From: Pseudomonas sp. GM49
GTDB taxonomy: Bacteria; Pseudomonadota; Gammaproteobacteria; Pseudomonadales; Pseudomonadaceae
Assembly (NCBI RefSeq): GCF_000282355.1
Contig: NZ_AKJL01000307.1
Span: 1-60,843 of the forward strand
Length of the DNA stretch: 60,843 nt
Reading direction: 5' to 3'
Of the stretch, positions 27,650 through 35,930 are shown piece by piece (position 1 is the stretch's first letter; each line of letters starts with the position of its first letter). A model generated the notes under the pieces. It made no database searches. It was not told the origin of the DNA and saw nothing but the letters and a program-made list of their open reading frames with translations. A program made the translations under genes and the position numbers.

Positions 27650-28158
27650 GACCGGACTCCGGCATAAGGCTGGTCGGGGTTGGTGCAGACGCCGAGGTAC
27701 GCCCCGAGGCGACGGGAAAAGTGTTCGCGGACTTCCAGCCCTACGTCGCAACCGATGCAGATCAGCAGCGCCTCTGACCCGGCGGCCTGAGTCAGGCCGC
27801 AGTGCACGCAATACACCAGGCGCGCACCGGCAATCGTGCGGGTGATGTCGATCTCGTCATTTTCGAGTCCGGCGCTGCGGGCCTCGCCGTGGATGCGCCA
27901 GATAAAGGCCTCGTCGCCCATGATGTAGAGATGGCTGCCGACGGTGGCGGTAAGCAGCATCTGATGCAGGCGCCGGGAAAAGTCGGCGCTCTCGCCATTC
28001 AGCACCAAGGGCTGTTCCAGTTCCCCGACAACCGGCGAGCAGGCGGCCGCCGATTGCATGACCACGATGTGCCGGGTGACGCTTTCACGAGGCAGCGGCT
28101 GGCGATAGCGCGGGAGGCTGTGAAGTCGGTCCGGGGCGGCGCTGTGTCTATCCGTCAT
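27646..28158 (-). CDS. dmmA: Dimethylamine monooxygenase subunit, DmmA-like
   Basis: A 170-residue protein with a flavodoxin-like or recognition-type N-terminal part (GSHLYIMGDEAFIWRI) and a C-terminal zinc-ribbon-like pair CVHC and CIGC. Proteins annotated as the DmmA family have this size and C-terminal layout. It is the first gene of the long minus-strand operon and overlaps the reductase by 4 bp. Symbol assignment is from family resemblance and place. Confidence 0.68.
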   Translation of the reverse strand: MTDRHSAAPDRLHSLPRYRQPLPRESVTRHIVVMQSAAACSPVVGELEQPLVLNGESADFSRRLHQMLLTATVGSHLYIMGDEAFIWRIHGEARSAGLENDEIDITRTIAGARLVYCVHCGLTQAAGSEALLICIGCDVGLEVREHFSRRLGAYLGVCTNPDQPYAGVRS

Positions 28159-28225
28159 GTGGGCTTTCCTGGCTGATCCGCGCCTGTCGAAGGGCGAGAA
28201 AGGTGGCGTTGGATTGGGAGTTTGT

Positions 28226-28258
28226 TTCCTGTTGGGGAAGATACTTTCCTATGGGGAA
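28226..28258. promoter_or_regulatory. Tandem candidate operators upstream of the dmm operon
   Basis: TTCCTATGGGGAA at 28246-28258 is an exact TTCC-N5-GGAA match, nearly identical to the gmaS site. A second, with six instead of five central bases, is at 28226-28239. They lie 70-100 bp upstream of dmmA. Confidence 0.55.
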
Positions 28259-28321
28259 AATCTTCTCAATCCGGAAAAAGGGCTATGTCTTTGGAGATAA
28301 GTCTTGCGCAACGCCTGTTCG

Positions 28322-28337
28322 GGGCATGGAAGTTGCT
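28322..28337 (+). promoter_or_regulatory. Probable sigma-54 promoter of the kinase-regulator genes
   Basis: GGGCATGGAAGTTGCT matches TGGCAYGN4TTGCW with only the first base changed, with GG and GC at the required 10-bp spacing. It ends 44 bp before the kinase start codon. Confidence 0.5.
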
Positions 28338-28381
28338 GGTCTTTGCTCAGGGCTGAGCAACCGGACGGGGAGTGATCGATA

Positions 28382-29524
28382 GTGCGAACACGAGTGCAGT
28401 GGTGGCCGCTCTGGTCGGGGCGTGTGCGTCCCGAACAGGCGCGCAGCGTGCGCAAACTGCTGCTTGGGTTGCCCTTGAGTCAGGTGCACGCTGACGGTGC
28501 CTTGCCGGGTTTTCTGGACCGTTTCGAAGCACTGTTGCCGACCTGCAAACTGACGCTGATCCTTGACGGCGTAGACCCTGGGCCTGCTCGGCGCGGGTTG
28601 ATCGAGGGTTGTCAGAATATTGAGCGCTGCCCCTGGCGTGTTTTATCACTGACTGATTCGGCTCAGGCCTGTGGCCCTTGCCGGCAACGTGGCGTGCATC
28701 GCTTGCTGTGTGTCTTGCCGCAAAGCGACGACTCCAACAAAGGGGCGCTGTTGCTCGATACCCCACGACCGGTCGGCGTGAGCTGGCGCCAGATGCTGGA
28801 GGAGGCGGCGCAGGCCGTCGGCGTCAGTGTGAGCTTGCTCTGCCACACACGTGAGCAACAGCGTAAGCAGGCCACGTCCCAACACGGTGCCCTGGCTCGT
28901 GAACTGCACGACTCGGTGGCTCAGCAGTTGGGTTATCTATCGTTTCAGGCGCGTTTGCTGCAGTCGCACATGACTAAGCCGGAGCAGGCGGTTGCCGTGT
29001 TGCAGGAGCTGCGCGGCGGCTTGAGCCAGCTGCAACGGCAGGTGCGTGAGCTGATCACCAGCGCTCGTCTGACGATGGACGGGCGCTCATTGCGTCAGGC
29101 CTTGGCCGATTCCGTGGCGGAGTTTTCGCGACGCTGCATCATCGTCTTCGAACTGGACAATCGACTAGCCGACGATGCCTTGAACCCGGAAACCGAATTG
29201 CAGGTTCTGCAGATCATTCGCGAGGCCCTGACCAATGCTGTACGTCACTCTCATGCGCGACACGTGCGCATCGAGTTGCGGCAAAACCAGGAAGGCGATG
29301 CGTCGATCTCGGTGGAGGACGACGGTATCGGCCTGAGCCCGGCGTCGTGCGAGGAAAACCACTTCGGCCTGGCGATTATCCGCGAGCGCGCCACGAGCAT
29401 TGGCGCTCGCCTGTCCATTGAAACGATCCGCCCCCACGGAGTGCGAGTACACCTGGGCCTTTCCCCCAACCTGGACCTGCCACAAGGGAGTCTCGATGAA
29501 CTGCACGACCTTATTACTGATTGA
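28382..29524 (+). CDS. Cytoplasmic sensor histidine kinase with Cys-rich N-terminus
   Basis: A 380-residue kinase of the HisKA_3/NarX group. The phosphorylated His is in ARELHDSVAQQL (His176) and the ATP-binding part has EALTNAVRHS and DDGIGL. There is no transmembrane segment. The N-terminal 150 residues contain several Cys (55, 77, 83, 97, 100, 110, 154), including a CxxC at 97-100, which may sense redox state or bind metal or Fe-S. The start is a GTG. It overlaps the response regulator by 29 bp. Confidence 0.85.
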   Translation: MRTRVQWWPLWSGRVRPEQARSVRKLLLGLPLSQVHADGALPGFLDRFEALLPTCKLTLILDGVDPGPARRGLIEGCQNIERCPWRVLSLTDSAQACGPCRQRGVHRLLCVLPQSDDSNKGALLLDTPRPVGVSWRQMLEEAAQAVGVSVSLLCHTREQQRKQATSQHGALARELHDSVAQQLGYLSFQARLLQSHMTKPEQAVAVLQELRGGLSQLQRQVRELITSARLTMDGRSLRQALADSVAEFSRRCIIVFELDNRLADDALNPETELQVLQIIREALTNAVRHSHARHVRIELRQNQEGDASISVEDDGIGLSPASCEENHFGLAIIRERATSIGARLSIETIRPHGVRVHLGLSPNLDLPQGSLDELHDLITD

Positions 29525-30167
29525 TGATCACCCGTTGTTTCGCAAGGGCTTGGCGCAGCTGTTCGGAGCCAGTGACGACTTCGAAGTGGTGGGGCAGGCC
29601 GCCAGTGGTCGCGAAGGGATCAACCTGGCCATGAGCCTGGCGCCGCAGCAGGTGTTGCTGGACTTGCACATGCCTGGTTTGAGCGGTTTGCAGGTGCTCG
29701 ATGAATTGCGGCAGTTGCGTCTCGACTGCCAGGTGGTGGTGCTCACCGCGTCTATGGATCGCGCCGAGCTGTTGACCGCCCTGCGCCTGGGGGCCAGTGG
29801 TTATGTGCTCAAGGAAACCGAGCCCGATGCGTTACTGGCCTACATGCGCAATTGCAACAAGGGCGCGATTGTTTTGGATTCAACGCTGATTGCCCTGCTT
29901 GCCGATCAGGGCGAGTCGGTGCACCGATCTGCGCACGATTCGAATCCGCTCGACACCGGCAACCTGACTGAGCGCGAGGGGCAGACCCTGGCCCTGATCG
30001 CCGCCGGCATGAGCAATAAACAGATCGGCCGGGAACTGGGGATCAGCGATGGCACGGTCAAAATCTATGTGAGGAATCTCTTGCAGAAGCTCAGCCTGCA
30101 CTCGCGCCTGGAGCTCGCGGCGTGGGTGCACAACGGCGCTTCTGTGAGACACGAGGAGCTTCATTAG
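29496..30167 (+). CDS. LuxR/NarL-type response regulator
   Basis: A 223-residue regulator: receiver domain with acidic pair at 10-11 and phosphoacceptor Asp56 (LLDLHMPGLSG), then a LuxR helix-turn-helix with LTEREGQTLALIAAGMSNKQIG and TVKIYVRNLLQKL. The start at 29496 lies inside the kinase gene, as usual for tightly coupled pairs. Location beside the dmm promoter suggests it controls methylated amine genes, but no site can be assigned. Confidence 0.88.
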   Translation: MNCTTLLLIDDHPLFRKGLAQLFGASDDFEVVGQAASGREGINLAMSLAPQQVLLDLHMPGLSGLQVLDELRQLRLDCQVVVLTASMDRAELLTALRLGASGYVLKETEPDALLAYMRNCNKGAIVLDSTLIALLADQGESVHRSAHDSNPLDTGNLTEREGQTLALIAAGMSNKQIGRELGISDGTVKIYVRNLLQKLSLHSRLELAAWVHNGASVRHEELH

Positions 30168-30929
30168 ATGATGGAACGGCCAGAGGCATTTGTGCAGACA
30201 CCGCCCTTGCACCTGATGGATCGTTTTCCTGCGGCGTTGCTTGAATTGCGGGATAACGGTCAGATCGCCCACTTCAACCTGGCCTGGGTCGAGCTGATGG
30301 ATCTGCCGGGTACGGAGCGTAATCTCATCGATTATGTGCACCATGAAGACCGTGCGTTGTGGCGCCAGGCCCTGCATGAACTGCGTCGGCGCCCCGAGAG
30401 CTCTTTCAGCCAGCGGCTGCGCTTTGTTCACCCTTCGGGGGAACTGCGTTGGTTCGAGGTCAGCCTGAAACGCGGACATCAGGGGTTCTATCTGGTGGCC
30501 GGGGACATTACTGCGCACAAACGCCGCGAGATCGCTTTGCAGGCCGGTCAGCGCAGCAGCATGAGCCTGCTGGACAGCATGCCGGGGCTGATCTATCGCG
30601 GCCGCAACAACCGCGACTGGACCATGGAGTTCGTCAGTGCCGGCTGCCTGCAACTGACCGGGTATCCACCGGAGCGGCTGGTGGACAACCATGAGTTCAC
30701 CTACAACAGCCTGATCCTGGCCCAGGATGCCGATTACGTCTGGCGTGAGGTGCAATATGCCCTGTCGCGGCAGAAGCCGTTCGAACTCAATTACCGGATT
30801 CGCTGCGCCGATCAGTCGATCAAGCACGTCTGGGAAAAGGGCGTCGGGATCTATGCCGACACGCGTGAAGTGCTGGGTATCGAGGGGGCGATTTTCGAGC
30901 GCAATACCGGCCAGGACCTGGGGCGTTGA
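30168..30929 (+). CDS. Two-PAS-domain protein without output domain
   Basis: A 253-residue soluble protein with two PAS domains (about 15-120 and 130-245), the second with GYPPERLVDN and a PAC-like HVWEKGVGIYADTREVLG. There is no kinase, GGDEF, EAL or DNA-binding part. Its ATG starts directly after the regulator's stop, so it is co-transcribed with the kinase pair. It may act as an accessory sensor for the kinase. Confidence 0.75.
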   Translation: MMERPEAFVQTPPLHLMDRFPAALLELRDNGQIAHFNLAWVELMDLPGTERNLIDYVHHEDRALWRQALHELRRRPESSFSQRLRFVHPSGELRWFEVSLKRGHQGFYLVAGDITAHKRREIALQAGQRSSMSLLDSMPGLIYRGRNNRDWTMEFVSAGCLQLTGYPPERLVDNHEFTYNSLILAQDADYVWREVQYALSRQKPFELNYRIRCADQSIKHVWEKGVGIYADTREVLGIEGAIFERNTGQDLGR

Positions 30930-31119
30930 ACGGAGGTTCGCGGGGAAGGCACAACGCCGGGTATTTCCCCCGACGTTGTGGTTTTTTCAGGGGTTGATCA
31001 GGAGAGTTCACCGACCCTTCTCGTTCCGGCTGGCGTCGTCGCCCTTTCAGGCATAAGGCGAGATATCTCCAGGTAAGAACGTAATCCTTCACCGCACAAC
31101 CGCCGGATTTACGCAGCCT

Positions 31120-31371
31120 GACTTCAATGACGTTTTGCAGCACGGTCATGTGCGACCAGAGGTTGAAACTCTGGAACACCATGCCCAGGCAACTGCGCAT
31201 GCGCTCGACCTGGCGGCTGTTGCTCGGGGTCTGGCGGCCGTCGGCATGCTGCTTCATTTCGATCACTTCACCATTGACGCTAATGATGCCTTGATCGGGC
31301 GTTTCCAGCAGGTTGATGCAACGCAGGAAGGTACTTTTACCGGATCCACTGGCACCGAGGATCGAGATCAC
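31120..31371 (-). pseudogene. Fragment of a polar amino acid ABC transporter ATPase
   Basis: The frame keeps the Walker A region (GASGSGKST), LRCINLLE and the Q-loop region through MVFQSFNLWSHMTVLQNVIEV. It lacks the first 25 or so residues and everything from the signature motif on. It closely resembles the intact ATPase at 51448-52212 in both protein and DNA. The sequence on both sides turns to unrelated reading frames, so this is a decayed relic. Confidence 0.75.
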
Positions 31372-31469
31372 GACTCGCAGCCTGAAGTGTCATCGATGCG
31401 GTCCCTGACAGGTCGACTTCAGGAGTCCCCGTCGGGGCGCTTTTACATTGGAAAAAGCGGTTGCAGTCC

Positions 31470-31491
31470 GGCAGCACCCTGTGGTGCTGCC
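31470..31491. terminator. Perfect 9-bp hairpin after the LysR gene
   Basis: GGCAGCACC and GGTGCTGCC pair around CTGT, just beyond the LysR stop on the minus strand. On that strand it is followed by a CTTTTT only after about 15 bp, so termination is possible but weakly supported. Confidence 0.45.
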
Positions 31492-31500
31492 TGGTTATGC

Positions 31501-32442
31501 TCAGGGCTTAGGAGGGAAAGGTGAACAGGTACCTATTGTGGCTGCTTGAAGCCACTCGCGTAGCACACGAACTTTTGGTAGTTGGGCACGTTGAGTCGGA
31601 TAGATCAGATAGTAAGAGATTCCTTGGTTGAGTTCGATATCGAACGGCGCAACAAGTACACCGTCGTTCAGACTTTCGCGCACCAGATTCAAATCCCCCA
31701 GGGCGACACCTTGTCCGCGGGTCGCCGCAGATAAAGCGAGCTCCAGGGTGTCGAACGATTGTCCTCGGTGAGCAGCTATTCCATCCACTTCGGCCGCCTC
31801 CAGCCATCGGCTCCAGCCCTGTACCGGAATACAATGCAATAGAGGCAGATGCCTCAGATCGGCAGGTTCGGTCAGGAGCTTCGCCAGTTCTGGTGAGCAG
31901 ACTGGCGTTAACCGCTCCTGCATCAGAGGAATGACTTCGACATCCTTCCAGTCACCCCGCCCCTGAATGATCGCAGCATCAATGTCACTGTCTTCAAAGC
32001 GGGGCTCCCAGGCGTCGTAGGTGGTTACCCGTACGTCCATATCTGGCATCACGGTGCGCAGTCCCGGTAGCAACGGTAGAAACCAGCGCGTCGCCAGGGT
32101 GGGAGGCATGCGTAAGGTCAGTACCTGGCCTGCGTTGCGCAGGCTGTTGCACATGTTGATCAGTCGCGCGAAAGCGTCATCAACCACTGGCAGCAATGCT
32201 TTAGCTTCAGGAGACAGACGAAGGCCGGTCTTATGGCGAATGAAGAGTGTTACCCCCAGGTATTCCTCCAACTGTTGAACCTGGCGGCTGATGGCGCTCT
32301 GAGTGACGAAAAGCTCCTTGGCGGCACGACTGAACGTGCCGCAGCGAGCTGCCGCGGCGAACACTTCCAACGCATGCAAGGGTGGCAAGCGACGGCTGAA
32401 GTTAGGGCTTACTAATACATGATCTGAAAGCATGGATTGCAT
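31501..32442 (-). CDS. LysR-family regulator (GcvA-like)
   Basis: A 313-residue LysR protein: helix-turn-helix in LPPLHALEVFAAAARCGTF...KELFVTQSAISRQVQQLE, then a substrate-binding domain. It is divergent from the ProX-desaturase-PhnD genes across a 390-bp AT-rich gap, the normal position for the regulator of that set. Start could be the ATG at 32442 or the one at 32433. Confidence 0.85.
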   Translation of the reverse strand: MQSMLSDHVLVSPNFSRRLPPLHALEVFAAAARCGTFSRAAKELFVTQSAISRQVQQLEEYLGVTLFIRHKTGLRLSPEAKALLPVVDDAFARLINMCNSLRNAGQVLTLRMPPTLATRWFLPLLPGLRTVMPDMDVRVTTYDAWEPRFEDSDIDAAIIQGRGDWKDVEVIPLMQERLTPVCSPELAKLLTEPADLRHLPLLHCIPVQGWSRWLEAAEVDGIAAHRGQSFDTLELALSAATRGQGVALGDLNLVRESLNDGVLVAPFDIELNQGISYYLIYPTQRAQLPKVRVLREWLQAATIGTCSPFPPKP

Positions 32443-32832
32443 GAGAATTTACCGTATTTACTCCAGTATTTATAGAGTTTAACCTGTTCGTGCCTGTATA
32501 TACATCGTGGTAAATAATTAACTCTGTAAGCGATAGCTGATTTCAAATGACGCTGTACGCGGAGAAAACGCCAACTTGGTGCAACTTCCCTCCCGTCGCC
32601 CCAAGAAAGGTCGCTGGGTTTGGTTTTGGCAAAAATAACCATCTAAAACGTCATTTTAGTTACTTATAAGGCACGTGCCGAAAATCTGCCCTGTTTTTGC
32701 TGATCAAGAAACCTGGTCATGTATGTACAAGAGTGCATGTATGGCTCCAATCCACAGCAGACGAGTAGCTGAAGTGCAAGTGCGCACATACGGCTCATTC
32801 AGAATTCATCGTATTTCATGCAGGAGTACTAC
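32443..32832. other. AT-rich divergent control region
   Basis: This 390-bp gap between the LysR gene and the binding-protein gene is visibly richer in A and T than the amine cluster. It contains no reading frame I trust. It must hold both divergent promoters, but I could not pick out a convincing LysR dyad. Confidence 0.5.
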
Positions 32833-33864
32833 ATGTCTATAGCTCGTATTGCCTTCGCCAGCCTGGTGTTGCTGGTTGCTCTGACAAGTCGGATATCTTT
32901 CGCTGCCAATAATGTTAACTGTCCCTATCCAAAACCGGTGATATTTGCTGGTTTAAATTGGGAAAGCGGAATGTTTACTACTGAGGTGCTGCGTTACGTA
33001 TTGGAAAAGGGTTATGGCTGTCAGACCGATGCTTTGCCTGGCAATACCATTACCATGGAAAATGCCCTGCGGCATAACGACATTCAGGTTTCGGCCGAAC
33101 AATGGGCAGGTCGCAGCCCGATCTGGCGAGAGGCAGAAAAAACCGGTGAAGTATTTTCTGTCGGAGAGACTGTTCAGGGAGCTACCGAGGGGTGGTGGGT
33201 GCCGGAATACGTCGTAAAGGGCGACCCCGAACACGGCATCGAGCCGATGGCGCCGGAACTCAAGTCTGTAGCCGATCTGCCGCGTTATAAGACATTGTTC
33301 AGCGATCCCGAGGAGCCGTCCAAGGGGCGATTTCTCAATTGCCCAAGTGGTTGGACCTGCGAGCTGGTTAACAGCCAGAAGCTCAAGGCTTATGCGCTGC
33401 AGGATAGTTTTACCAACTTCCGTACAGGCACCGGTGCGGCGCTTGATACCGCGATTAGTTCCGCTATGCGTCAGCGCCAACCGGTATTGTTCTACTACTG
33501 GTCACCGACTCCGCTGATGGGGCGTTTCAAGTTGATCAAGCTTGAGGAGCCCCCTTTCAGTGAGGCTTCTTGGGCAACTTTGTCGGACCAGAACAACGAA
33601 CATCCCATCGGAGGAAGTTCATTGCCGACCAAACTAACTATCGGTGTATCTCGATCTCTGCACGAGCAAGCTCCTCAACTAATCAGCTTGTTTGAGAAGG
33701 TCCAATTGCCCTTGCCAGTGTTCAACCAGATTCTTGCCGAAATGAGTGTCGGTCGTATGAGAGTGGAGCAAGTCAGAGCGAAGTTCTTACGTGAATATCG
33801 TGAAATTTGGGTCCAGTGGGTGCCCACAGAAGTCGCGAAGCGTATCGATGAGTCTTTGCTTTGA
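32833..33864 (+). CDS. ProX-like periplasmic binding protein for a betaine/choline-type ligand
   Basis: A 343-residue protein with a signal peptide (hydrophobic core about 6-18, cleavage near SFAANN). It belongs to the OpuAC/ProX binding-protein family. Trp-bearing stretches EQWAGRS and GWWVPEY could form the aromatic cage that holds quaternary ammonium groups. ATG at 32833 is set by AGGAG 7 bp upstream. No permease or ATPase genes accompany it, so it is either an orphan that serves another transporter or has a sensing role. Confidence 0.8.
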   Translation: MSIARIAFASLVLLVALTSRISFAANNVNCPYPKPVIFAGLNWESGMFTTEVLRYVLEKGYGCQTDALPGNTITMENALRHNDIQVSAEQWAGRSPIWREAEKTGEVFSVGETVQGATEGWWVPEYVVKGDPEHGIEPMAPELKSVADLPRYKTLFSDPEEPSKGRFLNCPSGWTCELVNSQKLKAYALQDSFTNFRTGTGAALDTAISSAMRQRQPVLFYYWSPTPLMGRFKLIKLEEPPFSEASWATLSDQNNEHPIGGSSLPTKLTIGVSRSLHEQAPQLISLFEKVQLPLPVFNQILAEMSVGRMRVEQVRAKFLREYREIWVQWVPTEVAKRIDESLL

Positions 33865-33901
33865 AGGGAAGATACATGCGAATTAAACGGAGAAGATTTT
33901 A

Positions 33902-34853
33902 ATGAATCACTACCTCAGTGCTCGACAGAAGCGCTTCGTTTCCAAGCTACACAAGTCCGGGGTCGCGCGAGGCGAATGGCCGACTTGGCTATTGATTGGT
34001 ATCGTGTATAGCAGTTGGCTGCTGTTGGTTCTCCAGTATGAGCGACTTGGCGCATTAGTGACGCTGCCATTGTTGGCCTTGGTGGGCGGTCTTTACATGT
34101 CATTGCAGCACGAATTGATTCACGGTCACCCGACTCGCTGGCCCATGATTAATGCACTGATTGGTACTCCTCCCTTGGCTATCTGGTTCCCCTTCGCGTT
34201 GTACCGCGACAGCCATCTCAAGCATCACGAAGAAGACAGCTTGACAGTGCCTGGCGTCGACCCCGAAAGCCGTTATGTCACTCACCAACAATGGCAGGAG
34301 GCCGGTGTTTTACGACGTCTGATGTTGCGGGCTGAAAAGACCTTGTTAGTACGTCTAATACTAGGGCCTTTGCGGGTAATTGTAGAGTTGGCAATGCGCA
34401 AGGTACCTCGCTTGCTGCGGGGTGAGGCCGAGGCATGGAAACGATGGGGGCCGCATCTGGCGCTTTGCGGGTTCCTGTTGGGGGCATTGCAATACTATTG
34501 TGGTATTCCCGCTTGGTTGTACATGCTGGCGGTCGCTTATCCGGCGCTATCATTGAGCATGTTGCGTTCGTTCCATGAACATCGGCCGGCGTTAGAACCG
34601 GCGCAACGCTGCGTGATCAACGAAGCATCCTGGCCGTTTCGCCTGCTGTTTCTCAATAATAATCTGCATTTGGTTCATCATGATCTGCCAGGGCTACCGT
34701 GGTACTTATTGCCGCGAGTGTATCGAGCTAATCGGCGAGCCTATCGCCGGCGTAGTGGTGATTTTGTCTTCGACGGGTATGTGCCGTTGCTGAATCGTTA
34801 TGGCGTCACCCCAATTGACGAACCACAGCATCCATTTGTGGTTGGAGGCCGTC
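33902..34853 (+). CDS. Membrane di-iron desaturase/hydroxylase-like protein
   Basis: A 319-residue membrane protein (gene runs to the stop at 34861, overlapping the next start by 8 bp). It carries three His boxes of the fatty acid desaturase superfamily: HELIH at 70-74, HLKHH at 105-109, and HLVHH at 256-260, plus FHEHR near 224-228. Four or more hydrophobic spans are visible. Family members desaturate or hydroxylate lipids, alkanes or other substrates, so the target is open. Being between a betaine-type binding protein and a PhnD-like protein suggests a small hydrophilic or amine-bearing substrate. Base composition is AT-richer than the amine cluster. Confidence 0.72.
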
Positions 34854-35651
34854 ATGAGTAATGTTTCGGTGGTTGCCGGATTGTCGATGTACACCGAGCC
34901 TGGACTAGTTGCTGAAGCCAGTGCTCGCTTAACAGAACTGGTATTGGCTCGTTTAGGGCGAGAATTGCAATCCTCGCAACCGGTCGACTTGATGCAACAA
35001 TGGTTAAATCCCCAACTCTTGTTCGCACAGACCTGTGGCTACCCGCTGATGCATAGCCTCAAAGGAAAAGTTCAACTGATCGCAACGCCTTGTTATGACT
35101 TGCCGGGCTGCCAGGATAATCTACATTGCAGTTGGCTAATAGTCCGCGAAGACGACCCTCGACAATCGCTGTCTGAGTTTCATGGTAGTATTGCGGCTTT
35201 GAACGGGCATGACTCCAACAGTGGTATGAATTTGTTCCGCCACAAAGTCGCTCAGTTTAGTCGAGATGGAAGGTTTTTCCGTGAAGTATTGCTTAGCGGT
35301 GCCCATGTTCTCAGTCTGAACATGGTAGTTCAGGGGGTAGCAGATCTGGCTTGCATCGATGCCGTAACTTTTGGATATTTGCAACTTCATGAGCCAAGTC
35401 GCCTTCGAGGCGTACGTATTCTCGAAGTCACTGCAAATAGCCCAGCATTACCGCTGATCGGAGCTATTACGACAACGAACGAGATTTGTTTGTCTGTTAT
35501 TGGTGCTTTCAATGCGTGCCTGAAAGAGGTGCCACTGTTATCTCAAGCGCTGGCTCTAAAAGGCTTTGTCAGGTCCAGTATTGAGGATTACCAACTGGTA
35601 GTTGACTACCAGCAGAGAGCAAATGAGCTAGGGTACCCAACACTCGCTTGA
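34854..35651 (+). CDS. PhnD-like substrate-binding protein without signal peptide
   Basis: A 265-residue protein of the PhnD/SsuA/transferrin-like binding fold, seen in GYPLMHSLKGKVQLIATPCYD, then SEFHGSIAALNGHDSNSGMNLFRHK, SGAHVLSLNMVVQGVADLACIDAVTFGYL. Those residues line the oxyanion or ligand pocket in the family. It starts inside the desaturase gene (ATGAGTAA overlap). No signal peptide is visible, so it probably stays in the cytoplasm, unlike transport proteins of the family, and might be an enzyme accessory or sensor. Confidence 0.68.
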   Translation: MSNVSVVAGLSMYTEPGLVAEASARLTELVLARLGRELQSSQPVDLMQQWLNPQLLFAQTCGYPLMHSLKGKVQLIATPCYDLPGCQDNLHCSWLIVREDDPRQSLSEFHGSIAALNGHDSNSGMNLFRHKVAQFSRDGRFFREVLLSGAHVLSLNMVVQGVADLACIDAVTFGYLQLHEPSRLRGVRILEVTANSPALPLIGAITTTNEICLSVIGAFNACLKEVPLLSQALALKGFVRSSIEDYQLVVDYQQRANELGYPTLA

Positions 35652-35683
35652 TTTGACTTGTTTACAATCAACAAAAATAAATA

Positions 35684-35710
35684 GCCCAGTTGGGTAACTG
35701 GGTTGTTTTA
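35684..35710 (+). terminator. Terminator after the PhnD-like gene
   Basis: CCCAGTT and AACTGGG pair around GGGT, followed by TTGTTTT. It lies 33 bp past the stop and ends the three-gene unit. Confidence 0.7.
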
Positions 35711-35801
35711 GTGATTGCCAGGCAGTTATCACTGGTATTCTGTGTTGATAAATACGTCGGCATGTTCCTCAGGTACGCATGTAGATTATTACCATTTTGC
35801 G

Positions 35802-35930
35802 CTATACGCTGACCGACACACCGTCCTTACGGACTGAGATTCGACCGGCGAGATTGCCATCCTCCCTGAGGATTCGGCCGGCATCATTGGCGGTCAACGA
35901 CTCGAGTTCTTTGATGGTAATTTTGGCCAT
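35802..35930 (-). pseudogene. N-terminal remnant of a P4-type integrase
   Basis: Starting MAKITIKELESL, the 42 residues match the arm-binding start of P4-family tyrosine integrases (GNLAGRISVRKDGVSV) and then stop. Start and leader are duplicated at 2619-2654. The gene reads away from the adjacent tRNA-like end, as expected for an island integrase next to its attachment site. Confidence 0.7.

Noticed and set aside
32412..32642. Short minus-strand frame in the LysR-ProX gap
   Set aside because: No family, no ribosome site, lies in the control region.
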